From an uncultured Opitutia bacterium (GTDB taxonomy: Bacteria > Verrucomicrobiota > Verrucomicrobiia > Opitutales > Opitutaceae): DNA of 64,000 nucleotides. Shown here one piece after another: positions 45,855-55,613 of the stretch. Position numbers and translations under genes: made by a program. The DNA lies in contig CAIQKV010000008.1 of NCBI GenBank assembly GCA_903872505.1, forward strand, positions 1 through 64,000. The letters run 5' to 3'. The stretch's first letter is position 1, and every line of letters starts with the position of its first letter. A model generated the notes under the pieces. The model was not told the DNA's origin. It saw only the letters and a list, made by a program, of their open reading frames with translations, and searched no databases.

Positions 45855-45917
45855 GTGGCATGGGTCTCCTGACCCATGTCTGAAGTCCGGAATCACGGGT
45901 CGGGAGACCCGTGCCAC
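45855..45917. repeat. GTGGCACGGGTCTCC hairpin, copy 3
   Basis: Arms 45855-45878 and 45894-45917. It occupies the divergent gap between the lyase start (45797) and the DUF3299 start (45972), so it sits in both promoters' region. Confidence 0.85.
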
Positions 45918-45971
45918 GTCGGCAAAGCTTTTGACGTGGAACGCGGGCTGTGCAGCTTGGTCCGACTTCAA

Positions 45972-46505
45972 ATGGAATCCCCGGTCCACCTCCTGCGCCG
46001 CGTCCTCCGGCCGGCCCTGCTCGCGGGCCTGCTGGCCGGCTCGCTGGCATTCGGCGGCGAGCCGGGCGCGCCCGAGCTGGACAACGGCTACCTGCGGCTC
46101 GGGTTCGACAAGCTGGCCAGCTACAAATTCATCCCGCCGGCGTTTGACCCCGCGGCCGACCCGAAGGCCGTGCCGCCGACGGGCGACGAGCAGATTCCCG
46201 CGACGGTGAAGGCGTGGGGCGGCCGGAAGGCGGTCGTGACGGGCTTCATGCTGCCGGTGAAGATGGACGGCGGGCTCGTGACGGAATTCCTCCTCGTGAA
46301 GGACCCGATGCTCTGCTGCTACGGCGTGATGCCGAACATGAACGAGTGGGTCGTCGTGCGGATGAACCCGGGTGCCGGCGTGAAGCCGCTGATGGACGTG
46401 CCGATCTCGTTCTACGGCGAGCTGAAGGTCGGCGCGATGTACGAGAACGGCTACATGACCGGCGTCTATCTCCTCGCGGGCGAGAAGATGGGCGAGGTGA
46501 AGTGA
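45972..46505 (+). CDS. DUF3299 family secreted protein
   Basis: A 177-residue protein with a signal peptide (RRVLRPALLAGLLAGSLAFG). The core is an OB-like domain with VTGFMLPVKMDGGLVTEFLL and MLCCYGVMPNMNEWVVV, where the Cys pair is typical of DUF3299. The C-terminal VGAMYENGYMTGVYLLAGEK is likewise typical. ATG 45972 was chosen because it directly precedes the leader, and an upstream extension lies in the repeat. Role unknown. Confidence 0.83.
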   Translation: MESPVHLLRRVLRPALLAGLLAGSLAFGGEPGAPELDNGYLRLGFDKLASYKFIPPAFDPAADPKAVPPTGDEQIPATVKAWGGRKAVVTGFMLPVKMDGGLVTEFLLVKDPMLCCYGVMPNMNEWVVVRMNPGAGVKPLMDVPISFYGELKVGAMYENGYMTGVYLLAGEKMGEVK

Positions 46506-46517
46506 CGGCGGCGCGCC

Positions 46518-46973
46518 TCAGCGCGCGATATCGCGCTGGGTCAGGACCTTGAAGCCGCGGGCGCCGAGCGCCTGGGCGGCGACGTCGGCATCCTCCACGC
46601 TGATGGCGAGGGCGGCGCGGGCGTCGGGCCGCTTGATGAAGCTGTAGACGTAGTGAATGTTGATCTCGGCCTCGAGCAGGGCGGCGAGGACGTCGCGCAG
46701 GTCGGCCCCGTCGCGGATCTCGACGGCGAGGATGTCGCACTCGGTGTAGGGAAAATCGTTGGTCACCATCAGCTCGCGGGCCTTGTCGCGGTCGTCGACG
46801 ATCAGGCGCATGATGGCGCTGTCGGTCGTGTCGAGCACCGTGATGGCCATGATGTGGACGTTGTGGTCCTTGAACAGCGCGGTGAGGTCGAAGAGGCGGC
46901 CGACGCGGTTTTCCGCAAACACGGAGAACTGCCGGACCGGGTCGGTGGCGATGATGGTGTTGGTCTCGGCCAT
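46518..46973 (-). CDS. Tandem ACT-domain protein
   Basis: A 151-residue cytoplasmic protein with two ACT-like halves: RQFSVFAENRVGRLFDLTAL near residue 13 and LRDVLAALLEAEINIHYVY near 92. ACT domains bind amino acids and regulate. There is no catalytic domain, so it is probably a stand-alone regulatory or acetolactate-synthase-like sensor. ATG 46973 (MAETNTIIATD) chosen. Confidence 0.85.
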   Translation of the reverse strand: MAETNTIIATDPVRQFSVFAENRVGRLFDLTALFKDHNVHIMAITVLDTTDSAIMRLIVDDRDKARELMVTNDFPYTECDILAVEIRDGADLRDVLAALLEAEINIHYVYSFIKRPDARAALAISVEDADVAAQALGARGFKVLTQRDIAR

Positions 46974-47058
46974 GGCGGTCACGGGGAGTGTGACGCAGCC
47001 GGGCGCGCGGTCAATTGCAGGCTGGCCGGGGCGGGAGACCCGCTGTACCGTCCCCGCG

Positions 47059-47967
47059 ATGCCCCAGGAACTCGCCCGCCACCATGCCGCCAACCAGCGA
47101 CGCGCTCTCGACAGCTCGCGGCTGGTCCTGCGCGGCATCGCGCTCAACGTCCTGCTCGCCGCGGTCAAGCTGGCCGGCGGCATCTTCGGGCACACCTACG
47201 CGCTCATCGCCGACGCGGCGGAGTCGATGCTCGACATCCTGTCCTCGTCGCTGGTCTGGGCGGGCTTCCGCGTGGCGGCGCGGCCGCCCGATGCGAACCA
47301 CCCCTACGGCCACGGCAAGGCCGAGCCGCTGGCGGGGCTCGCGGTGGCGGTGATCATCTTCGCGATGGCCGGCTGGATCGCCAAGCATGCGCTGCACGAG
47401 ATCGTCACCCCGCACCAGGGTCCGGCGTGGTGGACGCTGCTGGTGCTGGCCGGCGTGATTGTGGCGAAGATCTGGTTCTCGCGCCGGATGGGCATCGCCG
47501 GCGCGGAGGTCGGCAGCACCGCCCTGGGCATCGAGGCGCTGCACCACTGGTCGGACGCGCTGACCTCGGCGGCGGCGTTCATCGGCATCAGCATCGCGCT
47601 GTGGGCCGGCCCGGGCTGGGAGACCGCCGACGACTGGGCGGCGCTATTTGCCTGCGTAATCATCGCGTTCAACGGCTTCGGGATGTTCACCAAGGCGCTC
47701 GGCGACGTGATGGACATGGCCGCGCCCAAGAATTTCGAGAACGAGGTGCGCGCCATCGCGCTGGCCGTGCCCGGCGTGCGGGCGCTCGACAAGGTGCGCG
47801 CCCGCAAGAGCGGGCTCAGCCACCTCGTGGACATCCAGGTGCGGGTGGACGGCGCGCTCACGGTGCGCGCGGGCCATGACATCGCCCACGCCGTGAAGGA
47901 CGCGCTGCTGGCGTCCGCGCCGCATGCGATCAGCGACGTGACGGTGCACATCGAGCCGACGAACTAG
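47059..47967 (+). CDS. Cation diffusion facilitator (CDF) metal transporter
   Basis: A 302-residue inner-membrane protein with six predicted helices and a C-terminal cytoplasmic domain. The metal site is made of acidic/His residues in TM2 (LIADAAESMLD) and TM5 (HHWSDALTS). HPYGHGKAEPLAG forms the conserved loop. CDF proteins exchange Zn2+, Fe2+, Co2+ or Mn2+ for protons. The metal cannot be predicted here. ATG 47059 fits the family N-terminus. Confidence 0.93.
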   Translation: MPQELARHHAANQRRALDSSRLVLRGIALNVLLAAVKLAGGIFGHTYALIADAAESMLDILSSSLVWAGFRVAARPPDANHPYGHGKAEPLAGLAVAVIIFAMAGWIAKHALHEIVTPHQGPAWWTLLVLAGVIVAKIWFSRRMGIAGAEVGSTALGIEALHHWSDALTSAAAFIGISIALWAGPGWETADDWAALFACVIIAFNGFGMFTKALGDVMDMAAPKNFENEVRAIALAVPGVRALDKVRARKSGLSHLVDIQVRVDGALTVRAGHDIAHAVKDALLASAPHAISDVTVHIEPTN

Positions 47968-48028
47968 CGCATGACGGAATTTGGGCTGGCGCGGGGCACG
48001 TCCCGCCGCCATCGCCGACCCTGCGTCC

Positions 48029-51000
48029 ATGCGAATCATCGTCCATCCCGCCCGGCTGTTGCTGGGGCTTTTGCTGGCCGGCCCGGCCCTGGTCCGCGGC
48101 CAGTCCGCGGCGGCCGGCCCGGGGCCGGACCCGGCCGTCCGGCTGGAGAAATTTTCCGTCACCGGTTCCCGCCTGCAGCGGACGGACGAGGAAAAAGTCC
48201 TGCCCGTCACGCTGCTCGGCCGGGACCAGTTCGAGGCCCGCGACGCCTCCGAGCCGGCGGATTTGCTCACGATGGTGCCGGCGGTGACCGGGCTGCCGCT
48301 CAACGAGACCGCCACGCTCGGTGCCCAGGCCCGCGGCGACGACGCCGCCATCGCCCTGCGCGGGCTGCCCTCGGGCGACACCCTCATCCTGCTGAACGGC
48401 CGCCGGCTCGCGCCGCACCCGATCAGCACCGTCGAGGGCAGCGTGCCGTCGCTCTCGGTCAACGTGAACCAGCTGCCCAACCGCGGGCTGGACCGCGTGG
48501 AACTGCTGCGCGATGGCGCGTCGTCGGCCTATGGCACCGACGCGGTGGCCGGCGTGGTGAATTTCATCACGCGGCAGGATTTCCGCGGTACCGAACTCGC
48601 GCTGCGCTACGGCGCGACCGCCGAGGGCGACGGCCGGGAATACCGGGCGACGCTGACCCACGGGTCGGAGATTGCCGGCGGCCGGGGGCGGTTCCTCTCG
48701 ACGCTGGATTACTATGACCGCGGGGCGATCCTGGCCGGCGACCGCGCGTTCTCGGCGGAGTCGGATTTCACGAGCCGCGCCCCGGCCCCGTGGAACGACG
48801 TGACCAAGAGCACGGCCTTTTTCAGCCGCTCGTCCACGAGCGCGTTCGGCAGTTACTCGCTCGGCGTCCTGAATGCCGACGGCACGTTCACCGCGGGCCG
48901 GCCGCCCGGCATCCCAGCGTCCCTTGTTGCGGCCTCGGGCCAGTTCTTCCTCGTGCCCGCGGCCGGCGGGACCGGTTTCAAGACCACCACGCCGGCCCGC
49001 ACCGGCCTCGAGCGCGACTACTACTGGAACAACAACGCCTACCGGGTCATCCAGCCCGAGTCGAAGCGCACGAACTGGTTCAACAGCCTGGAATACGACC
49101 TCAACGACCGGCTCACGTTTTTTACCGACCTCAGCCTCTACCGGGCGCGGTCCGTGACGTACCGCGAGCCCGACGGCATCTCCGCCTCGACCGATGGCAA
49201 CCTCGTCGTCCCCGTGACCAGCCCGTACAATCCGTTCGGCACGCGCTTCTGGAGCCCGACCGGCGCGCCGAACGCCGACGGCACCGCGCGGCTCACCGGC
49301 ACGCCCGCGGCGGTCGTCATCACCAACAAGCGCCTCGCGGACCTCGCGACGCGCACCGCGACCATCACCGACTCCGTTTACCGCGGCGTCGCCGGCTTGC
49401 GCGGCAAGCTGGCTGGGACGTGGACGTGGGAGGGCGCACTGCTCTACTCGGCCGCGCGCGTGACCGACTCCGAGGCGGGCGCCGACCGCAAGAGTTTGCT
49501 GCAGCAGTCGATCAACTCGGCCGACCCGGCCGCGGCCTACAACCCGTTCGGCTACAATTTCGCGGTGCAGGGCGGCGCGCTGGTGGTGACCGGCCCGGGT
49601 ACGAGCCCCGCCAGTGTCACTTCCGCCTTCCGGGCGCCGTTTGTCCGCGACGGGATCACCAAGCTCGGCAGCGGCGATGTGCACGCGACCGGCGAGATCC
49701 TCCCGATCTGGGGCGGCAACATCATCGCCGGGGCGGCCGGCGGGGAGTTCCGCTACGAGGCCTACGACGATTACCGGCCGCCGTATGCCGGCCTGAATCC
49801 GCCCAACTCCGGGCTCGACCCGGCGGCGAACGACTTTCTCGGCTTCTCGCCGAACTCCGACACCCACGCGAACCGGCACGTCAGCGCCGTCTACGCCGAG
49901 GTCATGGTGCCGCTCGTCGGCCGCGGGAACCGGCTGCCGCTGGTGGACGCGCTCGAGCTGACTGCGGCGGGGCGCTACGAGCGTTACAGCGATTTCGGCG
50001 GCACGACGAAGCCGAAGCTCGGCCTGAACTGGCGGCCGGGGAAGGGCGTCCTCGTGCGCGCCTCCTACAACCAGGGCTTCCACGCGCCCAACCTCGCGGA
50101 GCTGTTCACCGGCTCGCTCATCCGCACGGCCACGAACACCACCGACTCCTACCGCAGCATCGTCACCGGCCTGCCCACGGACGGCTCGTCCAACCGCCGC
50201 AGCCTCAGCTCCGGCAACCTCACCCTGCAGCCGGAATCCTCCACGGGCCGTTCCGCCGGGGTCGTCCTCGATGTGCCGAAGCTCACCGGCCTCTCGCTCT
50301 CGGTCGACTACTGGGAAATCCGCCAGCGGAACGTGATCAGCGGCCCCACCGCCACGGAGGCCGTCAACAGCGACCGCGACGCGCTCGTCGCGGCCACGCA
50401 GGCCGCGCTCGCCGCCGGCACGCCCGTCGCCCAGATCGACCTCGGCTCCGCCACCGCGGCCTACCGGGGCGATCCCGCGGTGGTCCGCCTGCCGGTCACC
50501 CAGGCCGACCGGGATTTCTTCGCCGCCTACAACGCCGGCAAACCCGCCGACCAGCAGCGCGCCACCGTCGGCGCGATCGACCTCATCCGCCTGACCTTTT
50601 TCAACAAGGCGCAGCAGTTCGTGAATGGCGTGGATTTCGACCTCAACTACCGGCTGCCGCCGACCGCGCTGGGCAGCTTCACCTTCGACACGGCGTGGAC
50701 GTACCTGGTGGATTTCTACTCCTACGACGCGCCCGGCAAGCCGAAGACCGTGCTGCGCGGGCAGAACAGCTTTGCGGCACCCGGCGCGGCGATCTGGCGC
50801 GGCACGACCACCCTCACGTGGCGGCGCGCGCCATGGGAGGCCGGCCTGAGCGCGTACTACATCGGCCATTATCAGGACAGCAACGCGACCACCACGCCGG
50901 GCATCTACCAGTCGCTCGGCTCGCCCGGCTACATCGACCCGGTCTACACCGGCGGAACGTGGGTCTACCGCTACGTCGTGCACGACAGCCTGACCTACAA

Positions 51001-51190
51001 CGCGTACGTCAGCTACCGGCTCCCGACCAAGAACCGGTTTTTCCGCAACACCACCCTCCGGCTCGGCGTGGTCAACCTGCTGGACGAGTCGCCGCCGCTC
51101 TCGAGCGACTCCCGCGGCTACGATCCCGCGGTCTACAACCAGCTGGCCCGCGGCCGGACCTGGTCGGTGCAGGTGACGAAGGAGTTGTGA
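48029..51190 (+). CDS. TonB-dependent outer-membrane receptor
   Basis: A 1053-residue outer-membrane protein with leader PARLLLGLLLAGPALVRG. The plug domain spans about 40-200, with VEKF-type start LEKFSVTGSRLQ, IALRGLPSGDTLILLNGRRL and VELLRDGASSAYGTDAVAGV. The remaining 850 residues are the 22-stranded barrel, ending WSVQVTKEL. No SusD-like partner is next to it, as usual in Opitutaceae. No TonB-energised uptake substrate can be read from the sequence; glycan oligomers, siderophores or vitamins are all possible. It lies 61 bases after the CDF gene. Confidence 0.93.
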   Translation: MRIIVHPARLLLGLLLAGPALVRGQSAAAGPGPDPAVRLEKFSVTGSRLQRTDEEKVLPVTLLGRDQFEARDASEPADLLTMVPAVTGLPLNETATLGAQARGDDAAIALRGLPSGDTLILLNGRRLAPHPISTVEGSVPSLSVNVNQLPNRGLDRVELLRDGASSAYGTDAVAGVVNFITRQDFRGTELALRYGATAEGDGREYRATLTHGSEIAGGRGRFLSTLDYYDRGAILAGDRAFSAESDFTSRAPAPWNDVTKSTAFFSRSSTSAFGSYSLGVLNADGTFTAGRPPGIPASLVAASGQFFLVPAAGGTGFKTTTPARTGLERDYYWNNNAYRVIQPESKRTNWFNSLEYDLNDRLTFFTDLSLYRARSVTYREPDGISASTDGNLVVPVTSPYNPFGTRFWSPTGAPNADGTARLTGTPAAVVITNKRLADLATRTATITDSVYRGVAGLRGKLAGTWTWEGALLYSAARVTDSEAGADRKSLLQQSINSADPAAAYNPFGYNFAVQGGALVVTGPGTSPASVTSAFRAPFVRDGITKLGSGDVHATGEILPIWGGNIIAGAAGGEFRYEAYDDYRPPYAGLNPPNSGLDPAANDFLGFSPNSDTHANRHVSAVYAEVMVPLVGRGNRLPLVDALELTAAGRYERYSDFGGTTKPKLGLNWRPGKGVLVRASYNQGFHAPNLAELFTGSLIRTATNTTDSYRSIVTGLPTDGSSNRRSLSSGNLTLQPESSTGRSAGVVLDVPKLTGLSLSVDYWEIRQRNVISGPTATEAVNSDRDALVAATQAALAAGTPVAQIDLGSATAAYRGDPAVVRLPVTQADRDFFAAYNAGKPADQQRATVGAIDLIRLTFFNKAQQFVNGVDFDLNYRLPPTALGSFTFDTAWTYLVDFYSYDAPGKPKTVLRGQNSFAAPGAAIWRGTTTLTWRRAPWEAGLSAYYIGHYQDSNATTTPGIYQSLGSPGYIDPVYTGGTWVYRYVVHDSLTYNAYVSYRLPTKNRFFRNTTLRLGVVNLLDESPPLSSDSRGYDPAVYNQLARGRTWSVQVTKEL

Positions 51191-51230
51191 GCCGGGGGTG
51201 AGGTCGTTGACCCTGCCAGCAAGCTCCGAG

Positions 51231-51315
51231 GGTAGGGCGCGTTATCCCTAACGCGCCGGGCATAAAATCGGGACAGCCTGCGGAAGACGGCTCGTTAAGG
51301 ATAACTCGCCCTACC
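51231..51315. repeat. Inverted repeat with CGCGTTATCCCTAACGCG core
   Basis: Left arm 51231-51258 and right arm 51289-51315 pair with four mismatches. The core CGCGTTATCCCTAACGCG resembles the outer arms of the element at 25829-25958. It lies after the TonB receptor stop and may end its transcript. Confidence 0.75.
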
Positions 51316-51353
51316 TTCCGGAAAGACGGGGGCAGAGACTCCGCCCGAAAAAT

Positions 51354-51521
51354 TCACCGCTCCAGCGCGCGGGCGAGTTTCCAGCCGGCCCAGACGCCGG
51401 CGATGCTGCCGACGCCGCTGACCAGGAACGAGACGAAGAAGCTGGCGCCGAAATAATCGGGGAGCGCCCAGCCGACGTAGCCGCCGATCGTGGTGCCCAC
51501 GAGGATGCAGAGCTTGTTCAC
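51354..51521 (-). CDS. Small membrane protein, GTG start
   Basis: A 55-residue protein, NKLCILVGTTIGGYVGWALP to WKLARALER, with two hydrophobic segments. The only start is GTG at 51521, followed by an open frame to TGA 51354-51356. Codon use and conservation of its Gly-rich TM pattern are reasonable, and it sits directly downstream of the YCII gene on the same strand. Function unknown. It is too short to be found by a 60-residue cut-off. Confidence 0.65.
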   Translation of the reverse strand: MNKLCILVGTTIGGYVGWALPDYFGASFFVSFLVSGVGSIAGVWAGWKLARALER

Positions 51522-51531
51522 GGCGCGGGGC

Positions 51532-51996
51532 CTACTTCACCGCGCGGAATTCCGGGTCGCGGATGGAGCCCTTTTCGGTGATCCAGGGATGGATCTCGAA
51601 CTTGAGCCGGCCGGCCAGCACCGCCGGGTCGAGGACCGCCATGGCACTCGCTTCCTCCAGCGTGGCGCACTTGAAGATGTAGATGCCCTTCCACTCGTAG
51701 TTGTCGGCGAAGGGGCCGGCGATCAGGAGTTTTCCCTCCTTGGCCAGGCGGTCGATGTAGGCGTTCTCCGCGAGCTGGGTCCTCCGGCGCTCCTCGGGCG
51801 AGCCCTGGCCGGATTTGGCGCCCTTGGTCAGCAGGCAGACATAATAAATGGTCAGGTCGGGATCGAGCGCGGGGGCGGGGGCGGGAACGGCCGCGGGGGC
51901 CGGGGCGGGAGCGGAGTTCCGCTTGATCGTCCCCGCGGACAATGGCGCCAGCAGCAGGCCGCCGGCGAGCAGTATGGTGACAAGACGGGGTGACAT
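51532..51996 (-). CDS. Secreted YCII-related domain protein
   Basis: A 154-residue protein with a signal peptide ([20 protein letters not shown]), a Pro/Ala-rich linker, and a YCII-like ferredoxin-fold domain: [33 protein letters not shown] and [16 protein letters not shown] domains can have hydrolase or dehalogenase-like activity, but the role of an exported one is unclear. It is divergent from PEP carboxykinase. Confidence 0.82.
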   Translation of the reverse strand: MSPRLVTILLAGGLLLAPLSAGTIKRNSAPAPAPAAVPAPAPALDPDLTIYYVCLLTKGAKSGQGSPEERRRTQLAENAYIDRLAKEGKLLIAGPFADNYEWKGIYIFKCATLEEASAMAVLDPAVLAGRLKFEIHPWITEKGSIRDPEFRAVK

Positions 51997-52126
51997 CGGC
52001 GCAGTTTGCGCCGGCGGATTCGCCCATGCGAGCCGCAACTTATGCGGGCAAAAGGCCCGCTACATTGGCCCGCGGATGACGGGCTTTCCCGTTTACTCAG
52101 GGGGCCGCGCTGACCACGCTGCGCGC

Positions 52127-53953
52127 ATGAAGAAACGGAATGTCGCCCGGCCGCTGAGCACCAACGCCCACCTGCTGCGCTGGGTGGAGAAGATGGCCGC
52201 CCTGTGCCAGCCCGCCCGGCTGCACTGGGTGGACGGCTCGGCGGAGGAAAACCACGCGTTGTGCGAGCAGCTGGTGGCCAGCGGGACCTTCACGAAACTC
52301 AACCCGAAGCTCTGGCCCGGCTGCTACTACGCGCGCTCCGATCCGAATGACGTCGCCCGCGTGGAGGACCGCACCTTCATCTGCTCGCTCGACCGCGAGG
52401 CCGCCGGCCCGACGAACAACTGGGTCAACCCGTATGAGATGCGCCGGAAGCTGCGCGACCTCTTCGCCGGCTGCATGGCCGGCCGCACGATGTACGTCCT
52501 GCCGTTCAGCATGGGCCCGGTCGGCGGCCCGATGTCGCAGATCGGCGTGCAGCTGACCGACTCGCCCTACGTCGTCGTCAACATGCGCATCATGGCCCGC
52601 ATCGGCCGGCCGGTGTACGCCGAGATCGACAAGGGGGAAAAACGCGTGGTCCCGTGCCTGCATTCCGTGGGCGCGCCGCGGCGGGCGGGGACGAAGGACG
52701 TGGCGTGGCCCTGCAACGCCGAGAAGTACATCGTCCATTTCCCGGAGACGCGCGAGATTTGGAGCTTCGGCTCGGGCTACGGCGGCAACGCCCTGCTCGG
52801 CAAGAAATGCTTCGCCCTCCGCATCGCCTCGAACCTGGCCCGCGACGAGGGCTGGATGGCCGAGCACATGCTCATCCTCGGGCTGGAGGACCCGAAGGGG
52901 GAGAAGACCTACGTCGCGGCGGCCTTCCCGAGCGCCTGCGGCAAGACCAACTTCGCCATGCTCGTCCCGCCGCCGGCCCTGCAGAAGAAGGGCTGGAAGA
53001 TCTGGACCGTCGGGGACGACATCGCGTGGATCAAGCCCGACGCCCAGGGCCGCCTGCACGCGATCAACCCCGAGGCGGGCTTCTTCGGCGTCGCGCCGGG
53101 CACCTCGGCGAAGACCAACCCGAACGCGATGGCCGCGCTGGCGCGGAACTCGATCTTCACGAACGTCGCGCTCACGCCCGACGGCGGCGTGTGGTGGGAG
53201 GGCATGACCGACCAGCCGCCGGCGGAATGCACCGACTGGCAGGGCCGGAAGTGGACCCCCGCCATCGGCAAGGCCACCGGCGCCCTCGCCGCGCACCCGA
53301 ACTCGCGCTTCACCGCGCCGGCGGCGCAGTGCCCCGTGATCGACCCGGACTGGGAAAAGCCCGCGGGCGTGCCGATCAGCGCGTTCATCTTCGGCGGCCG
53401 CCGCGCCACGACGATCCCGCTGATCCACCAGGCGTTCAACTGGAGCGCCGGCGTCTACCTCGGGGCGACGATGGGCTCCGAGATGACCGCCGCGGCCGCC
53501 GGCACGATCGGCAAGGTGCGCCGGGACCCCTTCGCCATGCTGCCGTTCTGCGGCTACCACATGGGCGACTATTTCCGCCACTGGATCATGATGCAGAAGA
53601 AGCTCAGCGCCACCCCGCGCATTTTCCACGTGAACTGGTTCCGCAAGGACGCGGCGGGCAAGTTCATCTGGCCCGGGTTCAGCGAGAACCTGCGCATCCT
53701 CCGCTGGATCGTCGACCGCGCCCGCGGCCGCAGCCTCGCGCAGGAGACGCCGATCGGGTGGATGCCCAGCTATGAGGACATCGACTGGACCGGCCTGGAT
53801 TTCCCGCGGGAAAAGTGGGACCAGGTCATGGATTTCGACCGCACCGCCTGGCGCCAGGAGGTGATGGGGCACGAGGAACTGTTCCTCGACCTGCACGACC
53901 GCCTGCCGAAGGAAATGGTCTACGAACGTGAACTGCTGATCTGCCGGATGTGA
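52127..53953 (+). CDS. pckG: Phosphoenolpyruvate carboxykinase (GTP)
   Basis: A 608-residue enzyme converting oxaloacetate and GTP to PEP, CO2 and GDP, the first step of gluconeogenesis. The kinase P-loop FPSACGKTN contains the reactive C271 typical of GTP-type PEPCK. Other family segments are [41 protein letters not shown] and [19 protein letters not shown] 52127 ([13 protein letters not shown]) was chosen over 52076 because it fits the family length and N-terminus. A cytoplasmic housekeeping enzyme. Confidence 0.96.
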   Translation: MKKRNVARPLSTNAHLLRWVEKMAALCQPARLHWVDGSAEENHALCEQLVASGTFTKLNPKLWPGCYYARSDPNDVARVEDRTFICSLDREAAGPTNNWVNPYEMRRKLRDLFAGCMAGRTMYVLPFSMGPVGGPMSQIGVQLTDSPYVVVNMRIMARIGRPVYAEIDKGEKRVVPCLHSVGAPRRAGTKDVAWPCNAEKYIVHFPETREIWSFGSGYGGNALLGKKCFALRIASNLARDEGWMAEHMLILGLEDPKGEKTYVAAAFPSACGKTNFAMLVPPPALQKKGWKIWTVGDDIAWIKPDAQGRLHAINPEAGFFGVAPGTSAKTNPNAMAALARNSIFTNVALTPDGGVWWEGMTDQPPAECTDWQGRKWTPAIGKATGALAAHPNSRFTAPAAQCPVIDPDWEKPAGVPISAFIFGGRRATTIPLIHQAFNWSAGVYLGATMGSEMTAAAAGTIGKVRRDPFAMLPFCGYHMGDYFRHWIMMQKKLSATPRIFHVNWFRKDAAGKFIWPGFSENLRILRWIVDRARGRSLAQETPIGWMPSYEDIDWTGLDFPREKWDQVMDFDRTAWRQEVMGHEELFLDLHDRLPKEMVYERELLICRM

Positions 53954-53987
53954 GGCCGGTGGAACCAAACCGGGCCCGCGGGGTTTA

Positions 53988-54761
53988 TTGACCGTGCGCT
54001 GCCTTTTTCTCCTTCTCGCCACCGCGGTGGTCGCGACCCCGCTGCGGGCCGACGTGCCGCCGTTGCTGGACCAGGCCCTCGGGAACCTCGCGCACAACGC
54101 CGACCGCTGGGCCTACACGCAGACGCTCACCGAGAAGGACGACCAGGGAAAGGTCGTGAGCGTGGCGGTCGTGCGCTTCGACCCGTCCAAGCCCTACGCC
54201 GAGCAGTTCACGCCGCTGGCGATCGACGGCAAGGAGCCGAGCGACCGGCAGCTCCGGAAATACCGCAAGGAGGGCGAGAAGCGCGCCGAGCGGCATGACA
54301 AGGCCGAACGCGAGGGCACCACCTCGGTGCGCAAGTCCCTGGGCGAGCTCATGGACCTCGGGCACGCGACCGTCGCGGCGGAAACGCCGGCGAGCGTGAC
54401 CTACGAGGTGCCGCTGAAGAAGGAGGGCAACAACCGGCTGCCGCCCGACAAGTTTCTCGTGACTGTGCAGGTGGAGAAGGCGCGCGGCGTCTTCGAAAAC
54501 ATCGCGGTCAAGGTGCGGGCGCCGTTCCGGCAGGTGCTGGTGGTGAAGATCAAGTCGGGGGAGGGCGCGCTCGTGTTCACCACCGTCGACCCGAGGTTTT
54601 CCCCGGTGCTGACGTCGATCCGCGGCGGCGGGACGGGCTCGATTTTTTTCATTCCCGTGGGCCGCACCTACGAGCTCCGGCGGGAAGCCTTCCAGCGCGT
54701 GAAGCCCTACGCCGAGCGTTTCGGCGTGCAAATCGGCCCGCTGAAGTCGCTGGATTATTGA
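53988..54761 (+). CDS. Secreted protein of unknown function, paralogue 1
   Basis: A 257-residue protein with leader LFLLLATAVVATPLRA. The start is non-ATG: TTG 53988 or GTG 53994. The mature part begins VPPLLDQALGNLAHNADRWA, contains a charged segment rich in Lys/Glu (residues 75-120), and ends with a strand-rich domain. The next gene begins similarly (LLNRAAAKWLAEGNRWAFT), so the two are paralogues in tandem. No catalytic motif is recognised. Confidence 0.78.
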   Translation: MTVRCLFLLLATAVVATPLRADVPPLLDQALGNLAHNADRWAYTQTLTEKDDQGKVVSVAVVRFDPSKPYAEQFTPLAIDGKEPSDRQLRKYRKEGEKRAERHDKAEREGTTSVRKSLGELMDLGHATVAAETPASVTYEVPLKKEGNNRLPPDKFLVTVQVEKARGVFENIAVKVRAPFRQVLVVKIKSGEGALVFTTVDPRFSPVLTSIRGGGTGSIFFIPVGRTYELRREAFQRVKPYAERFGVQIGPLKSLDY

Positions 54762-54791
54762 GATGAATCCCCGCTTCCCGGCAAACCGGCC

Positions 54792-55517
54792 ATGAGGTTC
54801 GGCTGCGCACTCCTGCTGTTCTGCGCCCTGCTGGCCCGCGCCGAGGCGGCCGGATCGCCGCTGCTCAACCGGGCCGCGGCCAAATGGCTGGCCGAGGGCA
54901 ATCGCTGGGCCTTCACGATGCAGGTGCGGAACATCGCCGGCAACTCGGTCGTGAAGGAGGTGCGGGTGGAGCGCTACGATCCGTCGCAACCCGGTCCCGG
55001 CCGCTGGGAGCTGGTGACGGTGGACGGGCGCCCCCCGACGGAGGAACGCCGCGCCACCTGGGCGAAAGCCAAGGCCCGGACCCTCCGGGAGGCCCCGAAA
55101 TCCCTCGCGGGGTTCCTCGACTTGGAAAACGCCACGGTGGCGGGCTTCACCGCCCGCACCGTGAGCTATCTGGTGCCCATGCGCAGCGACCACAGCTGGC
55201 TGCTGCCCATGGAGCAGGTCGCCCTCACCGTGACGGTCAACAAGGCCACCCACGCCATCGAGCGGGTGGAGGCGGGGCTCAACGCGCCCTTCCGCGTGGT
55301 GCTCGGCCTGGCCCGCGTCCTCGACGTCGATTTTGACCTGAAAATCTACCCGACCAAGCCCCCGGGTGCGGACGCCGGCCCGGCGACGGCGCACCCCGCC
55401 GGGGTCGCGCAGGTCGTGGTCGGACGGCTGGGCGAGCGGATCGAGTACACCTGGAGCGATTTCCGGCGGGTCCCGGCAACGCCGGAAAAACCCGGCGCGG
55501 CGGATCCGAGAAACTAG
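54792..55517 (+). CDS. Secreted protein of unknown function, paralogue 2
   Basis: A 241-residue protein with leader MRFGCALLLFCALLARAEAA. It shares with the previous protein the pattern NRWAFT, VERYDPSQP, TVDGRPPTEE and LENATVAG, and a later VALTVTVNKATHAIERVE. The arrangement implies a tandem duplication. It lies 30 bases after the first copy and probably has a related periplasmic function. Confidence 0.8.
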   Translation: MRFGCALLLFCALLARAEAAGSPLLNRAAAKWLAEGNRWAFTMQVRNIAGNSVVKEVRVERYDPSQPGPGRWELVTVDGRPPTEERRATWAKAKARTLREAPKSLAGFLDLENATVAGFTARTVSYLVPMRSDHSWLLPMEQVALTVTVNKATHAIERVEAGLNAPFRVVLGLARVLDVDFDLKIYPTKPPGADAGPATAHPAGVAQVVVGRLGERIEYTWSDFRRVPATPEKPGAADPRN

Positions 55518-55613
55518 CGGTCCCGGCGCAGGAAGCCGTGTAGATTGCCAAAGCTACGGATCGCATGCAGAAGACATGCACGTCTCCCGCTAAACTCTGG
55601 GATTCCGTCGCCT

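Noticed and set aside
42281-45917. Possible CRISPR array from repeated hairpins
   Set aside because: Copies are inverted pairs with irregular spacing of over a kilobase, and one is inside a gene; there are no regular spacers and no cas genes.
47021-47050. CGGGAGACCCG motif near the CDF start, similar to one arm of the GTGGCACGGG hairpin
   Set aside because: Only about 11 bases match and no partner arm is present, so it was not counted as a repeat copy.
47930-50983. About 1000-codon minus-strand frame opposite the TonB receptor
   Set aside because: Antisense shadow; its Arg/Gly/Val-rich sequence has no family features.
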